Positions 26,019 to 35,077 of a DNA stretch of 64,000 bases are shown in pieces. The stretch's first letter is position 1. Each line of letters opens with the position of its first letter. The notes under the pieces were generated by a model, which was not told the DNA's origin, did not search any database, and was given only the letters and a program-made list of their open reading frames with translations. The stretch comes from Bifidobacterium tsurumiense. Its GTDB lineage: Bacteria; Actinomycetota; Actinomycetes; Actinomycetales; Bifidobacteriaceae. The translations under genes were made by a program, and so were the position numbers. The stretch covers positions 1-64,000 of the forward strand of contig NZ_JGZU01000004.1 of assembly GCF_000741765.1 (NCBI RefSeq), in the 5' to 3' direction.

Positions 26019-27515
26019 TCAGTGCAGCTTCTCCATGACGATCTTGGTCACGGCCTTGGCATCGGCCTGTCCCTTCGTGGCACGCATAACAGCGCCGATA
26101 ATCGCTCCCATCGGCTTCATATTGCCGCTCTTGAGCTTCTCCACCACATCCGGATTGGCGGCAAATGCCTCATCGACGGCAGCCACCAAAGCACCGTCAT
26201 CGGAAACCACCTGGTATCCGTGTGCCTTCACCACGTCTGCAGGATGACCTTCGCCTGCCAGGACTCCGGCAACCGTCTGCTTTGCCAACTTATCGTTGAG
26301 CTTGCCGTCTGCGATCAGCTTTTCGACTTCAGCCACATCTTCAGGGGTGATATCCAACTCTTCGAGAGACACGCCCTTTGCATTGGCCTCACGCGAAAGC
26401 TCGCCCAGCCACCACTTCTTGGCACCGGAAGCGCTTGCTCCAGCGCTTACCGTCGCCTCAATGGTGTCCAAAGCATCGGCGTTGATGACGTCGCGCATTT
26501 CCAAATCGCTGAACTGCCATTCCTGCTGCAGGCGATTGCGACGCTCACGCGGCATTTCCGGCATTTCCTTCGAGATCCGGTCGATGCGATCCTTCGTGAT
26601 ATGCAGCATGACAAGATCGGGATCAGGGAAATAGCGATAGTCATCGGCATCGGACTTCACACGGCCACCTGCCGTGGTCTGTGTTGCCTCATCCCAATGG
26701 CGGGTTTCCTGCAGGATCTCGCCGCCATCAGCCAAAATAGCCGCCTGGCGACGGATTTCGTATTGCATGGTCTTCTCAATGCCACGGAAGGAGTTCACGT
26801 TCTTGGTCTCCGAACGTGTACCGAATTCCTTGGAACCCATTGGGCGCAACGACACATTGACATCAGCGCGCATATTGCCCTGCTCCATACGAGCATGGGA
26901 AATATTCAAAGCACGCACGATATCGCGAATCGCCCGCATATATGCTCCTGCGATCTCCGGCGCACGCTCTCCCGCACCCTCGATCGGCTTGGTGACGATT
27001 TCGATCAGAGGCACGCCTGCACGATTGTAATCGACCAGAGAATGATCGGCGCCTTCGATACGTCCATCGGCACCACCGACATGGGTGTTCTTTCCCGCAT
27101 CATCCTCGATATGCGCGCGTTCGATCTGCACGCGGAACACCGTGCCATCTTCCAGTTCGACATCCAGATATCCATTGCCGTTGGTCGGCTTATCGTACTG
27201 GGAGATCTGGTAATCGCGTGGCATATCCGGGTAGAAATAGTTCTTGCGAGCGAACTGGCTCCACTCCGCTATTTCGCAGTGCAATGCAAGACCGAGCTTG
27301 ATTGCATAATCCACTGCGGTCTCATTGATAACCGGAAGAGAGCCGGGCAATCCCAAACTCACAGGTGTCAGCTGGGAATTCGGTTCGCCGCCGAATTCAA
27401 TGTGCGCCGGGCAGAAGAGCTTGGTGTTGGTGCTCAGCTCAACATGGGTCTCCAAACCGAATACCGGATCGAATTGCTTGACGGCATCGGCGTATTTCAT
27501 CAGTTTTTCAGCCAT
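26019..27515 (-). CDS. gatB: Asp-tRNA(Asn)/Glu-tRNA(Gln) amidotransferase subunit B
   Basis: 498 residues, full length. It binds the mischarged tRNA and supplies the kinase/transamidation site that turns Glu-tRNA-Gln (and Asp-tRNA-Asn) into the amide. The family signature is present early ([28 protein letters not shown]) and the central [17 protein letters not shown] is diagnostic. The C-terminal YqeY-like helical tail ([21 protein letters not shown]) is complete. AGGAACA before ATG 27515 supports the start. It is the third gene of the gatC-gatA-gatB operon, 21 bases after gatA. Confidence 0.98.
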   Translation of the reverse strand: MAEKLMKYADAVKQFDPVFGLETHVELSTNTKLFCPAHIEFGGEPNSQLTPVSLGLPGSLPVINETAVDYAIKLGLALHCEIAEWSQFARKNYFYPDMPRDYQISQYDKPTNGNGYLDVELEDGTVFRVQIERAHIEDDAGKNTHVGGADGRIEGADHSLVDYNRAGVPLIEIVTKPIEGAGERAPEIAGAYMRAIRDIVRALNISHARMEQGNMRADVNVSLRPMGSKEFGTRSETKNVNSFRGIEKTMQYEIRRQAAILADGGEILQETRHWDEATQTTAGGRVKSDADDYRYFPDPDLVMLHITKDRIDRISKEMPEMPRERRNRLQQEWQFSDLEMRDVINADALDTIEATVSAGASASGAKKWWLGELSREANAKGVSLEELDITPEDVAEVEKLIADGKLNDKLAKQTVAGVLAGEGHPADVVKAHGYQVVSDDGALVAAVDEAFAANPDVVEKLKSGNMKPMGAIIGAVMRATKGQADAKAVTKIVMEKLH

Positions 27516-27536
27516 TGTTCCTATTCTTTCCGACGC

Positions 27537-29078
27537 TTATTTGGTCAAGCCATCCAGCCAAGGCGTATTCATTGACTGCCACATCGGACCGCCCCACTTG
27601 TCATTCAATGCCGCTTCCAATGCTGCTGCAGGCTTGTACAGCACATCATCTCGCTTCTGCGGCGCAATGAGCTGGAAGCCTGTCGGCAGACCGTCGTCAG
27701 ACAATCCCGAAGGAATGCTCATCGCCGGCACACCGGCAAGATTTGCTGGGATGGTGGCGATATCGTTCATATACATCGCCATCGGATCATCCGTCTTCTC
27801 GCCGAAACGGAAAGCCGTGGATGGTGAAGTAGGAGAAACCAGCACATCGACCTGGTCGAACGCCTTGTTGAAGTCGTCGATGATCAAGGTGCGTACCTTC
27901 TGGGCTGAGCCATACCAGGCATCGTAATATCCAGCCGAAAGCGCATAGGTGCCAAGGATGATACGACGCTTGACTTCATCACCGAAACCGGCTTCACGAG
28001 TGTAGGCCATCATATTGGCAGCGGTTTGTGGCACATCAGCAGGCGGCATGACCCGCAGACCATAGCGCATACCGTCGTAACGAGCAAGGTTGGAGCTGAC
28101 CTCGGAAGGCATGATGATGTAATACGCACCCAAGGAGTAGGGGAAGTGAGGACAGGACACTTCAACGACCTCAGCGCCCATTTCCTCGAGCATGGATACC
28201 GCCTCATTGAAGCGAGCCTCGACGCCTGGCTGGAATCCCTCACCGGAAAGCTCCTTAACCAGTCCGACCTTCATGCCCTTGAGATCGCGCTTTGCACCTT
28301 CTCGTGCAGCTGCGGCAAGAGCCGGGACATCCATTGGGATCGAGGTGGAATCGCGGCGATCATGTCCGCCGATGACCTCTTGCAGGAGTGCGGAATCAAG
28401 AACCGTGCGAGAGACAGGACCAATCTGATCCAATGAGCTTGCCATGGCGATTGCACCAAAACGGCTCACTCCGCCATATGTTGGCTTGACACCGACTGTG
28501 CCGGTCAAAGCACCCGGCTGACGAATCGAACCACCGGTATCCGTTCCCAAAGCCAAAGGAGCTTCGAAAGCTGCGACTGCAGAAGCGGAACCACCGCCGG
28601 AACCGCCTGGGACCCTCTCGGTATCCCAAGGATTGTGAGTGGTCTGATATGCGGAATGCTCAGTGGAGGAACCCTGTGCAAACTCATCGAGATTGGTTTT
28701 ACCCAACAATGGCATACCGGCAGCCTTGAGCTTTTCGATAACAGTGGCATCGTAGGGAGGGACCCAACCCTCGAGAATTTTGGATGCTGCTGTTGTCTGG
28801 ATGCCTTTGGTGACGATCATATCCTTGATCGCAATGGGCACGCCGGCCAACTCCGGTGCATCCTCAGCCTCGCCTTCTGCGTGGCGTTCATCAAAAGCAT
28901 CGGCCTGCGCCAACGCCTCTTCGCCTGAAACGGTGAGGAAAGCCTGAATGCTCGGCTCGGCTTGTTCGATCACAGAAAGATGCGCCTCGACCAATTCACG
29001 GCTGGAGACTTCCTTCGATTGAATCTTCCCAGCCATCTCAGCGGCGCTGAGCTTGACCAATTCTTGAATATCGCTCAT
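27537..29078 (-). CDS. gatA: Asp-tRNA(Asn)/Glu-tRNA(Gln) amidotransferase subunit A
   Basis: 513 residues. An amidase-signature enzyme releasing ammonia from glutamine for the GatCAB transamidation. It shows the Ser-cisSer-Lys triad context: [10 protein letters not shown] (Lys), [12 protein letters not shown] and [18 protein letters not shown] (Ser nucleophile region), and ends with [15 protein letters not shown] 29078 ([10 protein letters not shown]) is chosen because GAGAGGAG is placed 6-8 bases upstream within the end of gatC. The gatC stop and this ATG are one base apart, which implies translational coupling. Confidence 0.98.
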   Translation of the reverse strand: MSDIQELVKLSAAEMAGKIQSKEVSSRELVEAHLSVIEQAEPSIQAFLTVSGEEALAQADAFDERHAEGEAEDAPELAGVPIAIKDMIVTKGIQTTAASKILEGWVPPYDATVIEKLKAAGMPLLGKTNLDEFAQGSSTEHSAYQTTHNPWDTERVPGGSGGGSASAVAAFEAPLALGTDTGGSIRQPGALTGTVGVKPTYGGVSRFGAIAMASSLDQIGPVSRTVLDSALLQEVIGGHDRRDSTSIPMDVPALAAAAREGAKRDLKGMKVGLVKELSGEGFQPGVEARFNEAVSMLEEMGAEVVEVSCPHFPYSLGAYYIIMPSEVSSNLARYDGMRYGLRVMPPADVPQTAANMMAYTREAGFGDEVKRRIILGTYALSAGYYDAWYGSAQKVRTLIIDDFNKAFDQVDVLVSPTSPSTAFRFGEKTDDPMAMYMNDIATIPANLAGVPAMSIPSGLSDDGLPTGFQLIAPQKRDDVLYKPAAALEAALNDKWGGPMWQSMNTPWLDGLTK

Positions 29079-29079
29079 C

Positions 29080-29376
29080 TCACTCCTCTCCCAAAATGCG
29101 CGGCGCAACGAACATACCGGACTCAGATACCGGAGCACCGGCCGTGGCCTCCTCCTGAGTCAAAGGAGTCTCAGCCACATCGGGGCGCAGATACGCTTCA
29201 AGCGGGACCGGATTCGCAGTGGGGGCAACATCGTCACCAGCCACTTCTTGAACCTTGTTGATGGATTCTGCGATGACATTCAATTCACCCTGCAAGCGGG
29301 TGATTTCCTCATCGGTGAGCGCAATCCTGGCCAAATCGCCCAGGTGCTCGATTTCTTCACGTGTGAATGTTGGCAT
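29080..29376 (-). CDS. gatC: Asp-tRNA(Asn)/Glu-tRNA(Gln) amidotransferase subunit C
   Basis: 98 residues, typical of this small subunit that wraps GatA and GatB and stabilises the complex. [21 protein letters not shown] is the usual N-terminal helix and the end [16 protein letters not shown] carries the conserved tail. ATG 29376 fits the family N-terminus (MPTFTREEI), although no strong ribosome-binding site precedes it, as for other operon-leading genes in this window. It is the first gene of gatCAB. Confidence 0.95.
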   Translation of the reverse strand: MPTFTREEIEHLGDLARIALTDEEITRLQGELNVIAESINKVQEVAGDDVAPTANPVPLEAYLRPDVAETPLTQEEATAGAPVSESGMFVAPRILGEE

Positions 29377-29548
29377 GCTTGTAACTATATGAGCCGTATA
29401 TGACGTTGCATAGACCAACCGTCATTTATTCGCAATGAATGCGTTACAAGCAATCAGCAAGGAAATGAAAGCGTTTCAATCGTGGGAAGAACGCTTAAGC
29501 CATGCGGAAAAAGAGTGCGCTCAAAACCGGCGTTGAAGATAGCAATAT

Positions 29549-29592
29549 GACGTCTGAAATCTCATGTTCAGATGAAGGAGACCTCAGACGCC
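29549..29592 (-). terminator. terminator of the ABC exporter operon
   Basis: An imperfect hairpin of 15 positions per arm (CGTCTGA with TCAGACG as the perfect core, and TCTC with GAGA inside) lies about 32 bases after the minus-strand permease stop. Confidence 0.5.
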
Positions 29593-29623
29593 AATAACCC
29601 TGTCTTGAAATCTGGACAGCAGC

Positions 29624-30553
29624 CTACTTGATATCGCTGCGCTTCACTATCAGCATCCCGATTGCATAGATCACCACTGTCCATGTAAGCAAGACCAAAC
29701 CGCTCACCCACCACACTGGCATGCCCCATCCCAAATCACTGGAATCTGCGTATGCGATTTCAGCTGCGGGCGATCTTCCTAAGACGAAATTCGACAGCGA
29801 GTATGAAGGCAGATAGTAGCCTGCTGCACCAAGCCAGCGAATGTTAACGGCAAAAATCGAAAGCATTTGGAATATCGATGGCAATATGCTCAATAGACCA
29901 ATAAGAGCCAATACGCCACCGATAGTCGATCGGCATATCGCTCCCAGTCCGCAACCAATCAGGCAAATGGCCGCAACACCCGATGGAGCGCCAAGAATAA
30001 CCAGATACGGCAGCCCTGCCTGCCCTTCAGGCAAGGCTCCTAAGCTCATGCCTGCACTCGTTATATAAAATGCTCCAATGGCGAGCAGTACTCCAACAAG
30101 CGTGGTGACCCACACAATCCCAACCAAGGCAACGCATTTTGCGAACATGGCCGACAGACGTCGCGGATTAACCGTCAATGTCGATTGAATTGATGTCGTG
30201 GTGTATTCAGTGGTGATATTCATGACGCCGAATATCCCCAGAACGAAAGCGGCCAATCCGCAAGCGCCCGCTATGTTGTTCCACAACAATGTCATGTCCA
30301 TGGAGAACATCTCGTCCTGAGGAGCCTGTTCGCTCATCCAACGAGTCAGACCGGTTTGCAACGCAGTGAGCGCGGGGAACAGAACGATGGCAATACCTAT
30401 CATCCACCATGTCGACACCAGACTCATTGATTTGATGAATTCGGCACGTACGCATCCCCAGAAATTGAGCCGTATGCGCCTTGACGACATGCGACGACCC
30501 GTGGTGTATCCGCTCGATAAAGAAGAGTTCATATTCGAATGCATCTGGCTCAT
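29624..30553 (-). CDS. ABC-2 type transporter permease
   Basis: 309 residues with six predicted membrane helices (for example WWMIGIAIVLFPALTALQTG, ACGLAAFVLGIFGVMNITTE, CVALVGIVWVTTLVGVLLAI, PSGVAAICLIGCGLGAICR and a final VSGLVLLTWTVVIYAIGMLI). This is the integral-membrane half of an ABC-2 exporter. Its ATG overlaps the TGA of the ATPase gene (ATGA), so the two are coupled. The N-terminal 35 residues are polar, and ATG codons at residues 4 and 8 are alternatives. Substrate unknown; such pairs in bifidobacteria are often linked to antimicrobial or lipid export, but nothing here shows which. Confidence 0.88.
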   Translation of the reverse strand: MSQMHSNMNSSLSSGYTTGRRMSSRRIRLNFWGCVRAEFIKSMSLVSTWWMIGIAIVLFPALTALQTGLTRWMSEQAPQDEMFSMDMTLLWNNIAGACGLAAFVLGIFGVMNITTEYTTTSIQSTLTVNPRRLSAMFAKCVALVGIVWVTTLVGVLLAIGAFYITSAGMSLGALPEGQAGLPYLVILGAPSGVAAICLIGCGLGAICRSTIGGVLALIGLLSILPSIFQMLSIFAVNIRWLGAAGYYLPSYSLSNFVLGRSPAAEIAYADSSDLGWGMPVWWVSGLVLLTWTVVIYAIGMLIVKRSDIK

Positions 30554-31581
30554 CGGGAATCTTTCCCTTCGGTCTGTGTTAGGGGCGAGACGTTGTTGTT
30601 TTGGTTCTGCCGAATGCTATTGCCGTATTGCACAGGTGCTTGTCCAGGAACTTCTCTGGTCACATATTGCACCTGCGAGTGGGTGAGCGTCATATAGGCA
30701 TCCTCAAGTGAGGCATGCTCTTGAGTCATGCTGTACACCACCAGCTGCGCCTGCGCGAATACTTGAGCCGTGGCTTTCAAATCGGCGCCGGTAATGCGCA
30801 CTGCGATGCCGTCTTCCGGTTCGCCAGCACGCAAAGCGTCAGGTTGAATCTGCACTTCCGAGGCATGGGCAAAAATTGCGCGAAGCAAATCAGGGTTGGG
30901 CGTCACCACTCGCAAAGCGTGTGAGGAATGCTCATTGATGAACTGTTCCACTGTGATATTCGCCAGAATATTTCCTTGTCCGATTATGACGAGGTTATCC
31001 GCGGTTTGCGCCACTTCGCTCATGAGATGCGAGCTCAGCAGCACCGCGCGTCCTTGTCCGGCATAGAAACGGCATAGCTCGCGAACCCATTTCACGCCTT
31101 CCGGGTCGAGTCCGTTAACCGGCTCATCAAGAATGAGATTATGTGGGTCGCCTAGCAACGCGGCAGCAATCGAGAGCCTCTGGCTCATCCCCAACGAATA
31201 AGCGCCTGCTTTTCGCTTTTTTACCGACTCCAACCCTGTCAGAGCGATCACTTCGTCAACTCTGCGGGTTGGAATGCCATGTGTGGCAGCCAATGCCTTG
31301 AGATGAGCATATGCCGATCTGCCTTTATGAGCAGATTTTGCATCCAAGACCGCTCCAACGGCAGTCATTGGCGAAGGATTTTCGACATACGGTCTTCCGT
31401 CAATGAAGGCCTGACCCGAGTCGGGTCTGATCAAGCCGAGCACCGCCCGCATGGTGGTCGACTTGCCCGCTCCATTAGGACCCAAGAATCCCGTGACTTT
31501 GCCATCTTCGGCTGTGAAACTCACGTTTCGAAGAGCAACTTTGTTCCCAAACGATTTAGTGAGATTTTGTATTTCAATCAC
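30550..31581 (-). CDS. ABC transporter ATP-binding protein
   Basis: 343 residues. The ATPase of the exporter encoded with the next gene. Walker A is GPNGAGKSTTMRAV, the signature is AYSLGMSQRLSIA, Walker B is NLILDEPVNGLDPEG and the H-loop is LLSSHLMSEV. A C-terminal extension of about 110 residues after the ATPase core ends in a Gln/Asn-rich tail (NSIRQNQNNNVSPL), which is not part of the core fold. The start MIEIQNLTKSFGNK is typical. It has the form of DrrA/CcmA-like drug or peptide exporters; specificity cannot be read from the sequence. Confidence 0.93.
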   Translation of the reverse strand: MIEIQNLTKSFGNKVALRNVSFTAEDGKVTGFLGPNGAGKSTTMRAVLGLIRPDSGQAFIDGRPYVENPSPMTAVGAVLDAKSAHKGRSAYAHLKALAATHGIPTRRVDEVIALTGLESVKKRKAGAYSLGMSQRLSIAAALLGDPHNLILDEPVNGLDPEGVKWVRELCRFYAGQGRAVLLSSHLMSEVAQTADNLVIIGQGNILANITVEQFINEHSSHALRVVTPNPDLLRAIFAHASEVQIQPDALRAGEPEDGIAVRITGADLKATAQVFAQAQLVVYSMTQEHASLEDAYMTLTHSQVQYVTREVPGQAPVQYGNSIRQNQNNNVSPLTQTEGKDSR

Positions 31582-31646
31582 AGTCTCATTGTACAGCGGC
31601 CTTACAATTGAGCGCCGTTATCAAACCTTTTCTGAGACAAGACATC

Positions 31647-32345
31647 TCATGCGGCATGTTGCGCAATCCAGCAATGCATGGCGACCGCAGCTGCAGCACC
31701 TGCATTGATGGAGCGCACCGAACCGAATTGGGAAATATAGACCACATCATCAGCAAGTTCCAAAGCCTTTTGAGAAAGGCCAGGCCCTTCCGCCCCGAAC
31801 AGCATCAGACAGGTCTCGGGGAATTCATACCGCTCAATGGGTTGTGCACCATCAACGATATCCAAGGCAATAACGCGCCCTTGAGGATGGCTCTGTCTCC
31901 ACGTGCTCACCAATTCACTGATCGAGGGATGATTGAACACATGTTGGTAGAGCTCGGTCATCAATGAGCCCTTGCGGTTCCATTTATGCGGCCCGACGAT
32001 ATGAACAGCGCGTGCGCTAAAAGCGTTTGCGGTGCGCACCATGGACCCGATATTGAAATCATGGGTCCAATTTTCAACTGCCACCTCGAATCCGTGGCGA
32101 CCACGTTGATCGAGATCATCTTTTATGGCTTCTACTGACCAATACCGATATCGATCGAGAACATTGCGACGGTCGCCTTCATCGAGCAATGCCGAGTCCA
32201 GGCGAGTGTCGAAATTGGGTGACTGGGGATCATCGGGACGAGGCTCTCCGGGATGGGTTTGAGACCACGGACCGACACCCACTTCTCTGAACACGGGTTC
32301 GCCAGAGGCTTTGGCAGCTATGTCGATGGGATTCGGTTCATGCAT
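31647..32345 (-). CDS. TrmH/SpoU-family RNA 2'-O-methyltransferase
   Basis: About 232 residues. A SPOUT methyltransferase that should use S-adenosylmethionine to methylate a ribose in tRNA or rRNA. Motif 1 is NIGSMVRTANAF, motif 2 is LMLFGAEGPGLSQKAL and motif 3 is SVRSINAGAAAAVAM. An N-terminal extension of about 75 residues precedes the knot. ATG 32345 is chosen; it overlaps the last eight bases of the upstream PyrE-like gene, and AAGGAAA within that gene can serve as ribosome-binding site. The same order, pyrE next to a SpoU methyltransferase near clpB, is seen in mycobacteria. The exact target is unknown. Confidence 0.88.
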   Translation of the reverse strand: MHEPNPIDIAAKASGEPVFREVGVGPWSQTHPGEPRPDDPQSPNFDTRLDSALLDEGDRRNVLDRYRYWSVEAIKDDLDQRGRHGFEVAVENWTHDFNIGSMVRTANAFSARAVHIVGPHKWNRKGSLMTELYQHVFNHPSISELVSTWRQSHPQGRVIALDIVDGAQPIERYEFPETCLMLFGAEGPGLSQKALELADDVVYISQFGSVRSINAGAAAAVAMHCWIAQHAA

Positions 32346-32994
32346 GGCGCAGTTCGTTTTCCTTATAAATCTCCACGAATGGGAGTTCATGGCGCTCACC
32401 ATTCACTGGATTGACGATTTCCACAACAGGTTGTGCCATGTCAACGCCACCGATCAAGGAGGCTACAGCCACAACCTTTGCCTGTTCACGTTCCATAACA
32501 CCGAAATCTAGCCCTAATTCATTGCCATTGCGCAGTGTGACAAGCGAAGATGTCTGCACATAGGACTTTTCGGACAACCAGGCGTCTAATAGAATGACAC
32601 GTTTCCCAGCGATCGAGGGGCCTTTGATAGAGGGATACACAAAATCCATGACGAAGCCATCAAGATCTTCGCCGCGGGAAGCAGCAGCATGGATCACCGC
32701 ATCCATAACAGGCACAGCTGCTGCCGTCAATGCCCCTATGGCGTCGAAGTCATCCACTGAATATCCGCGTTCCTCCAAGGTGTCGAGCACCACATGGCCG
32801 ACTATTGCCGCGCCTTGATGCCCATACAGCACATCCGAAAGCTCACTGAAGGGTTTGTCTGCCATAGAAGCATTCAGCAATCTCGCGAGCTGCTCCCGAG
32901 GATCCAGCATTGCAAATGGCGTGTTCTCGTCGGCGGTCACCGGTGCGGCATTGACCACACCACCGGTTTTGCGGAATTCCTGATTGTCGCTCAT
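32338..32994 (-). CDS. orotate-phosphoribosyltransferase-like protein (PyrE family)
   Basis: 218 residues with the type I phosphoribosyltransferase layout. LARLLNASMADKPFSE, then VVLDTLEERGYSVDDFDAIGALTAAAVPV and the later KRVILLDAWLSEKS at the place of the PRPP loop. In active PyrE this loop normally reads V-x-DD-x-x-TTG-x-S/T; here the second Asp and the TTG are absent. It may bind a nucleotide or act as a regulator, or be a divergent transferase. It overlaps the methyltransferase gene by 8 bases and is probably co-transcribed. ATG 32994 is well placed, with a polar N-terminal extension. Confidence 0.7.
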   Translation of the reverse strand: MSDNQEFRKTGGVVNAAPVTADENTPFAMLDPREQLARLLNASMADKPFSELSDVLYGHQGAAIVGHVVLDTLEERGYSVDDFDAIGALTAAAVPVMDAVIHAAASRGEDLDGFVMDFVYPSIKGPSIAGKRVILLDAWLSEKSYVQTSSLVTLRNGNELGLDFGVMEREQAKVVAVASLIGGVDMAQPVVEIVNPVNGERHELPFVEIYKENELRHA

Positions 32995-33168
32995 GGTTTC
33001 AGCCTAATGCCTTGGCTCGTCAACCAATGTGATCCGAAGCAAGTCGATCGGCTGGAACCTGAGTTTTTCAACAATCGTAGTGCCGTCAGAGACAGGAATT
33101 CCTCATGTTTTGTGCTGCATCCTGACTGAACGCACTTCATAAAACACCTAGAACACACAGAACACACT

Positions 33169-34515
33169 TCAGTTGGTCTCACCCGCAGACTGCACTTCCG
33201 GGGCAGTCAACTCCTTGACATCAGCTTTGTCCGAATCGATTATTTCCAATGGTTCGATAACTTTGTTCTGGTCGATTTTCTGCAGTTTTCTCGCTGTTAC
33301 CAATACACGTGATTCAAGCGAAGAGGCAAAGGCATTGTATGAGGCGACCGTGCGCGTGATCGCAGAACCCAGCTTCTGGGCTTTGTCTCCCAGCACCGCA
33401 AAGCGTTCATACAATTCTCGAGACAGATCGAAGAGTTGTTTGGCGTCATCGGTCAGACTCTGCTGTTGCCAAGCATAGGCCACGGATTTCAGCACAGCCC
33501 ATAGGGTTACGGGCGACGTCAGAGCGACTTTCTTGGAAAAAGCGTCATCCATAAGTGCAGGATCAGTTTCCATGGCAGCTTGCAGCAGTGCTTCGTTTGG
33601 AATGAACGCCACCACGAAGTCAGGAGCCGTGTCGAATGCGTTCCAGTATGCCTTGTCGCCCAATACTTTGACATGATCACGCAATGCCTTGGCATGCGAT
33701 TTCAACAATTGCGAACGCCTGGCGAGCTCCTCCTCGGAGGCGGTATCAGGAATGGCACAAGCCCGCTGATAATCCGCATAGGGCGCTTTCGCGTCAATAG
33801 GAATGGATTTTCCTCCCGGCAGATGAACCACCATATCCGGCCTCTGCGTGCGTCCGTTGTCATCCTCCACGACAACCTGTGTGTCAAAATCGACATGTTC
33901 CAGAAGCCCTGCGGACTCGACAATGTTTTTCAGCTGAGCTTCCCCCCAAGCCCCGCGAATGGTGTTATTGCGCAAAGCCGCCGATAATGAACTTGTCTCT
34001 TTGTCGAGCCTCGATTGCTGCTCGCCCAACCCTTTGAGCTGCTCGCCCAAAGCGCCCATCTCCTGTTTACGACCCTCTTCAATTTGCGTGACTTTGTGTT
34101 GCAGGGCATCCAGATTCTTCTGAACCGGAGCCAACGCTTCCAATACCTTGCTTTGCTCAGCCATGGTTTTGGCGTCCTCATGTCGCCTACGCTCTGCCTC
34201 AGCCTCCGCACGTTCTCTTTCTCGCTGCAAACGCAGCTGTTCCGCTTGTTGCGACTGGGCGAGCTGTGACTTCACGAATGCCAATTGCTGACCCAAACCA
34301 TCGCTTTGAGCCCTGCTTTCCGCATGCGCCGCCGCAAGATCTGCAAGCTGTTGCCGCAAATCATCACGTTGAGCGGTCAGTTCTTCCAAATCGGCATTCT
34401 TTACCGACCGCGCCAATTCCTGACCCTTGGCCTTGCCGAGGAGAAAGCCGATTGCGCACCCCAACGCTGCGATAACTATCAATATGAATATGCCAACAGC
34501 CACATTATCGAACAT
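33169..34515 (-). CDS. rmuC: DNA recombination protein RmuC
   Basis: 448 residues. RmuC limits inversions at short repeats and is thought to be a membrane-tethered nuclease-like factor. One N-terminal helix (VAVGIFILIVIAALGCAIGFLLG) is followed by a long coiled coil (about residues 35-150, repeated Gln/Glu/Arg heptads), then the RmuC domain: NNTIRGAWGEAQLKNIVES, GRTQRPDMVVHLPGGKSIP, IDAKAPYADYQRA and the PDFVVAFIPNEALLQAAM core. The downstream helical tail is normal. Monocistronic, 110 bases from csoR. Confidence 0.93.
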   Translation of the reverse strand: MFDNVAVGIFILIVIAALGCAIGFLLGKAKGQELARSVKNADLEELTAQRDDLRQQLADLAAAHAESRAQSDGLGQQLAFVKSQLAQSQQAEQLRLQRERERAEAEAERRRHEDAKTMAEQSKVLEALAPVQKNLDALQHKVTQIEEGRKQEMGALGEQLKGLGEQQSRLDKETSSLSAALRNNTIRGAWGEAQLKNIVESAGLLEHVDFDTQVVVEDDNGRTQRPDMVVHLPGGKSIPIDAKAPYADYQRACAIPDTASEEELARRSQLLKSHAKALRDHVKVLGDKAYWNAFDTAPDFVVAFIPNEALLQAAMETDPALMDDAFSKKVALTSPVTLWAVLKSVAYAWQQQSLTDDAKQLFDLSRELYERFAVLGDKAQKLGSAITRTVASYNAFASSLESRVLVTARKLQKIDQNKVIEPLEIIDSDKADVKELTAPEVQSAGETN

Positions 34516-34625
34516 ATGTTCTATCTAAGCCGATGGGCTGGACCCTCCACACTGGGCCACCACAAAGAGCTCAGCCAGATCAACTCAGACAACTGGAGCG
34601 AACCAGCTTGAGGCACCCGCAATCA

Positions 34626-34907
34626 TTACGACTTCACCAAGCGAGCGATCGCAGCTGACGCCTCGGCAACTTTCTCGTCGGCAACATCTCCGCCTTGCTC
34701 AACCGCCTGCTTAATGCAATGCTGCAGATGATCATCGAGCAATATCTGCGCAACCGATTTCAGAGCAGAAGTGGATGCGGAGATTTGCGTGAGCACATCG
34801 ATGCAATACGCATCATCCTCCACCATTTGCGACAAGGCTCGAACCTGGCCTTCGACCCGCTTCAATCTCGCCACGACCTTGGCCTTGTCTGCACTATATC
34901 CCTGCAT
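34626..34907 (-). CDS. csoR: CsoR-family copper-sensing repressor
   Basis: About 93 residues, all helical (DUF156). Cu(I) binding releases the repressor from DNA. The ligand set is visible: Cys in DAYCIDVLTQ, then His and Cys in LLDDHLQHCI, matching the C-H-C triad of CsoR. ATG 34907 is used, with AAAGGA about 7 bases upstream. It is divergent from the copper ATPase, with a palindromic operator between them, so it most likely represses both that gene and itself. Cu(I) rather than Ni or formaldehyde is inferred from the ligands and the neighbour. Confidence 0.92.
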   Translation of the reverse strand: MQGYSADKAKVVARLKRVEGQVRALSQMVEDDAYCIDVLTQISASTSALKSVAQILLDDHLQHCIKQAVEQGGDVADEKVAEASAAIARLVKS

Positions 34908-34989
34908 AACCAATCCTTTCTTGCACTTTCGGCGTTTCCATACTGCACCAACGACATAAGTTATGCTGAATGGTTAAATTATATACCCA

Positions 34990-35006
34990 ATACCCCCATG
35001 GGGTAT
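34990..35006. promoter_or_regulatory. CsoR operator in the divergent csoR/copA control region
   Basis: ATACCCC-CAT-GGGGTAT is a perfect palindrome with a G-tract/A-T flank pattern typical of CsoR sites, plus an extra half-site TATACCC at 34983-34989. It lies 83 bases upstream of csoR and 71 bases upstream of copA. Confidence 0.8.
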
Positions 35007-35077
35007 ATTATGAAGCCGTCAACGAAATCAGGAACGTTCCAACGGGAACGCAATACAGCGAGAATAAGGAGCATGAT

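Noticed and set aside
26022..27575. Long plus-strand frame of 517 codons opposite gatB
   Set aside because: An antisense shadow of gatB; its His/Ile/Arg-rich composition mirrors the coding strand and no ribosome-binding site or domain is seen.
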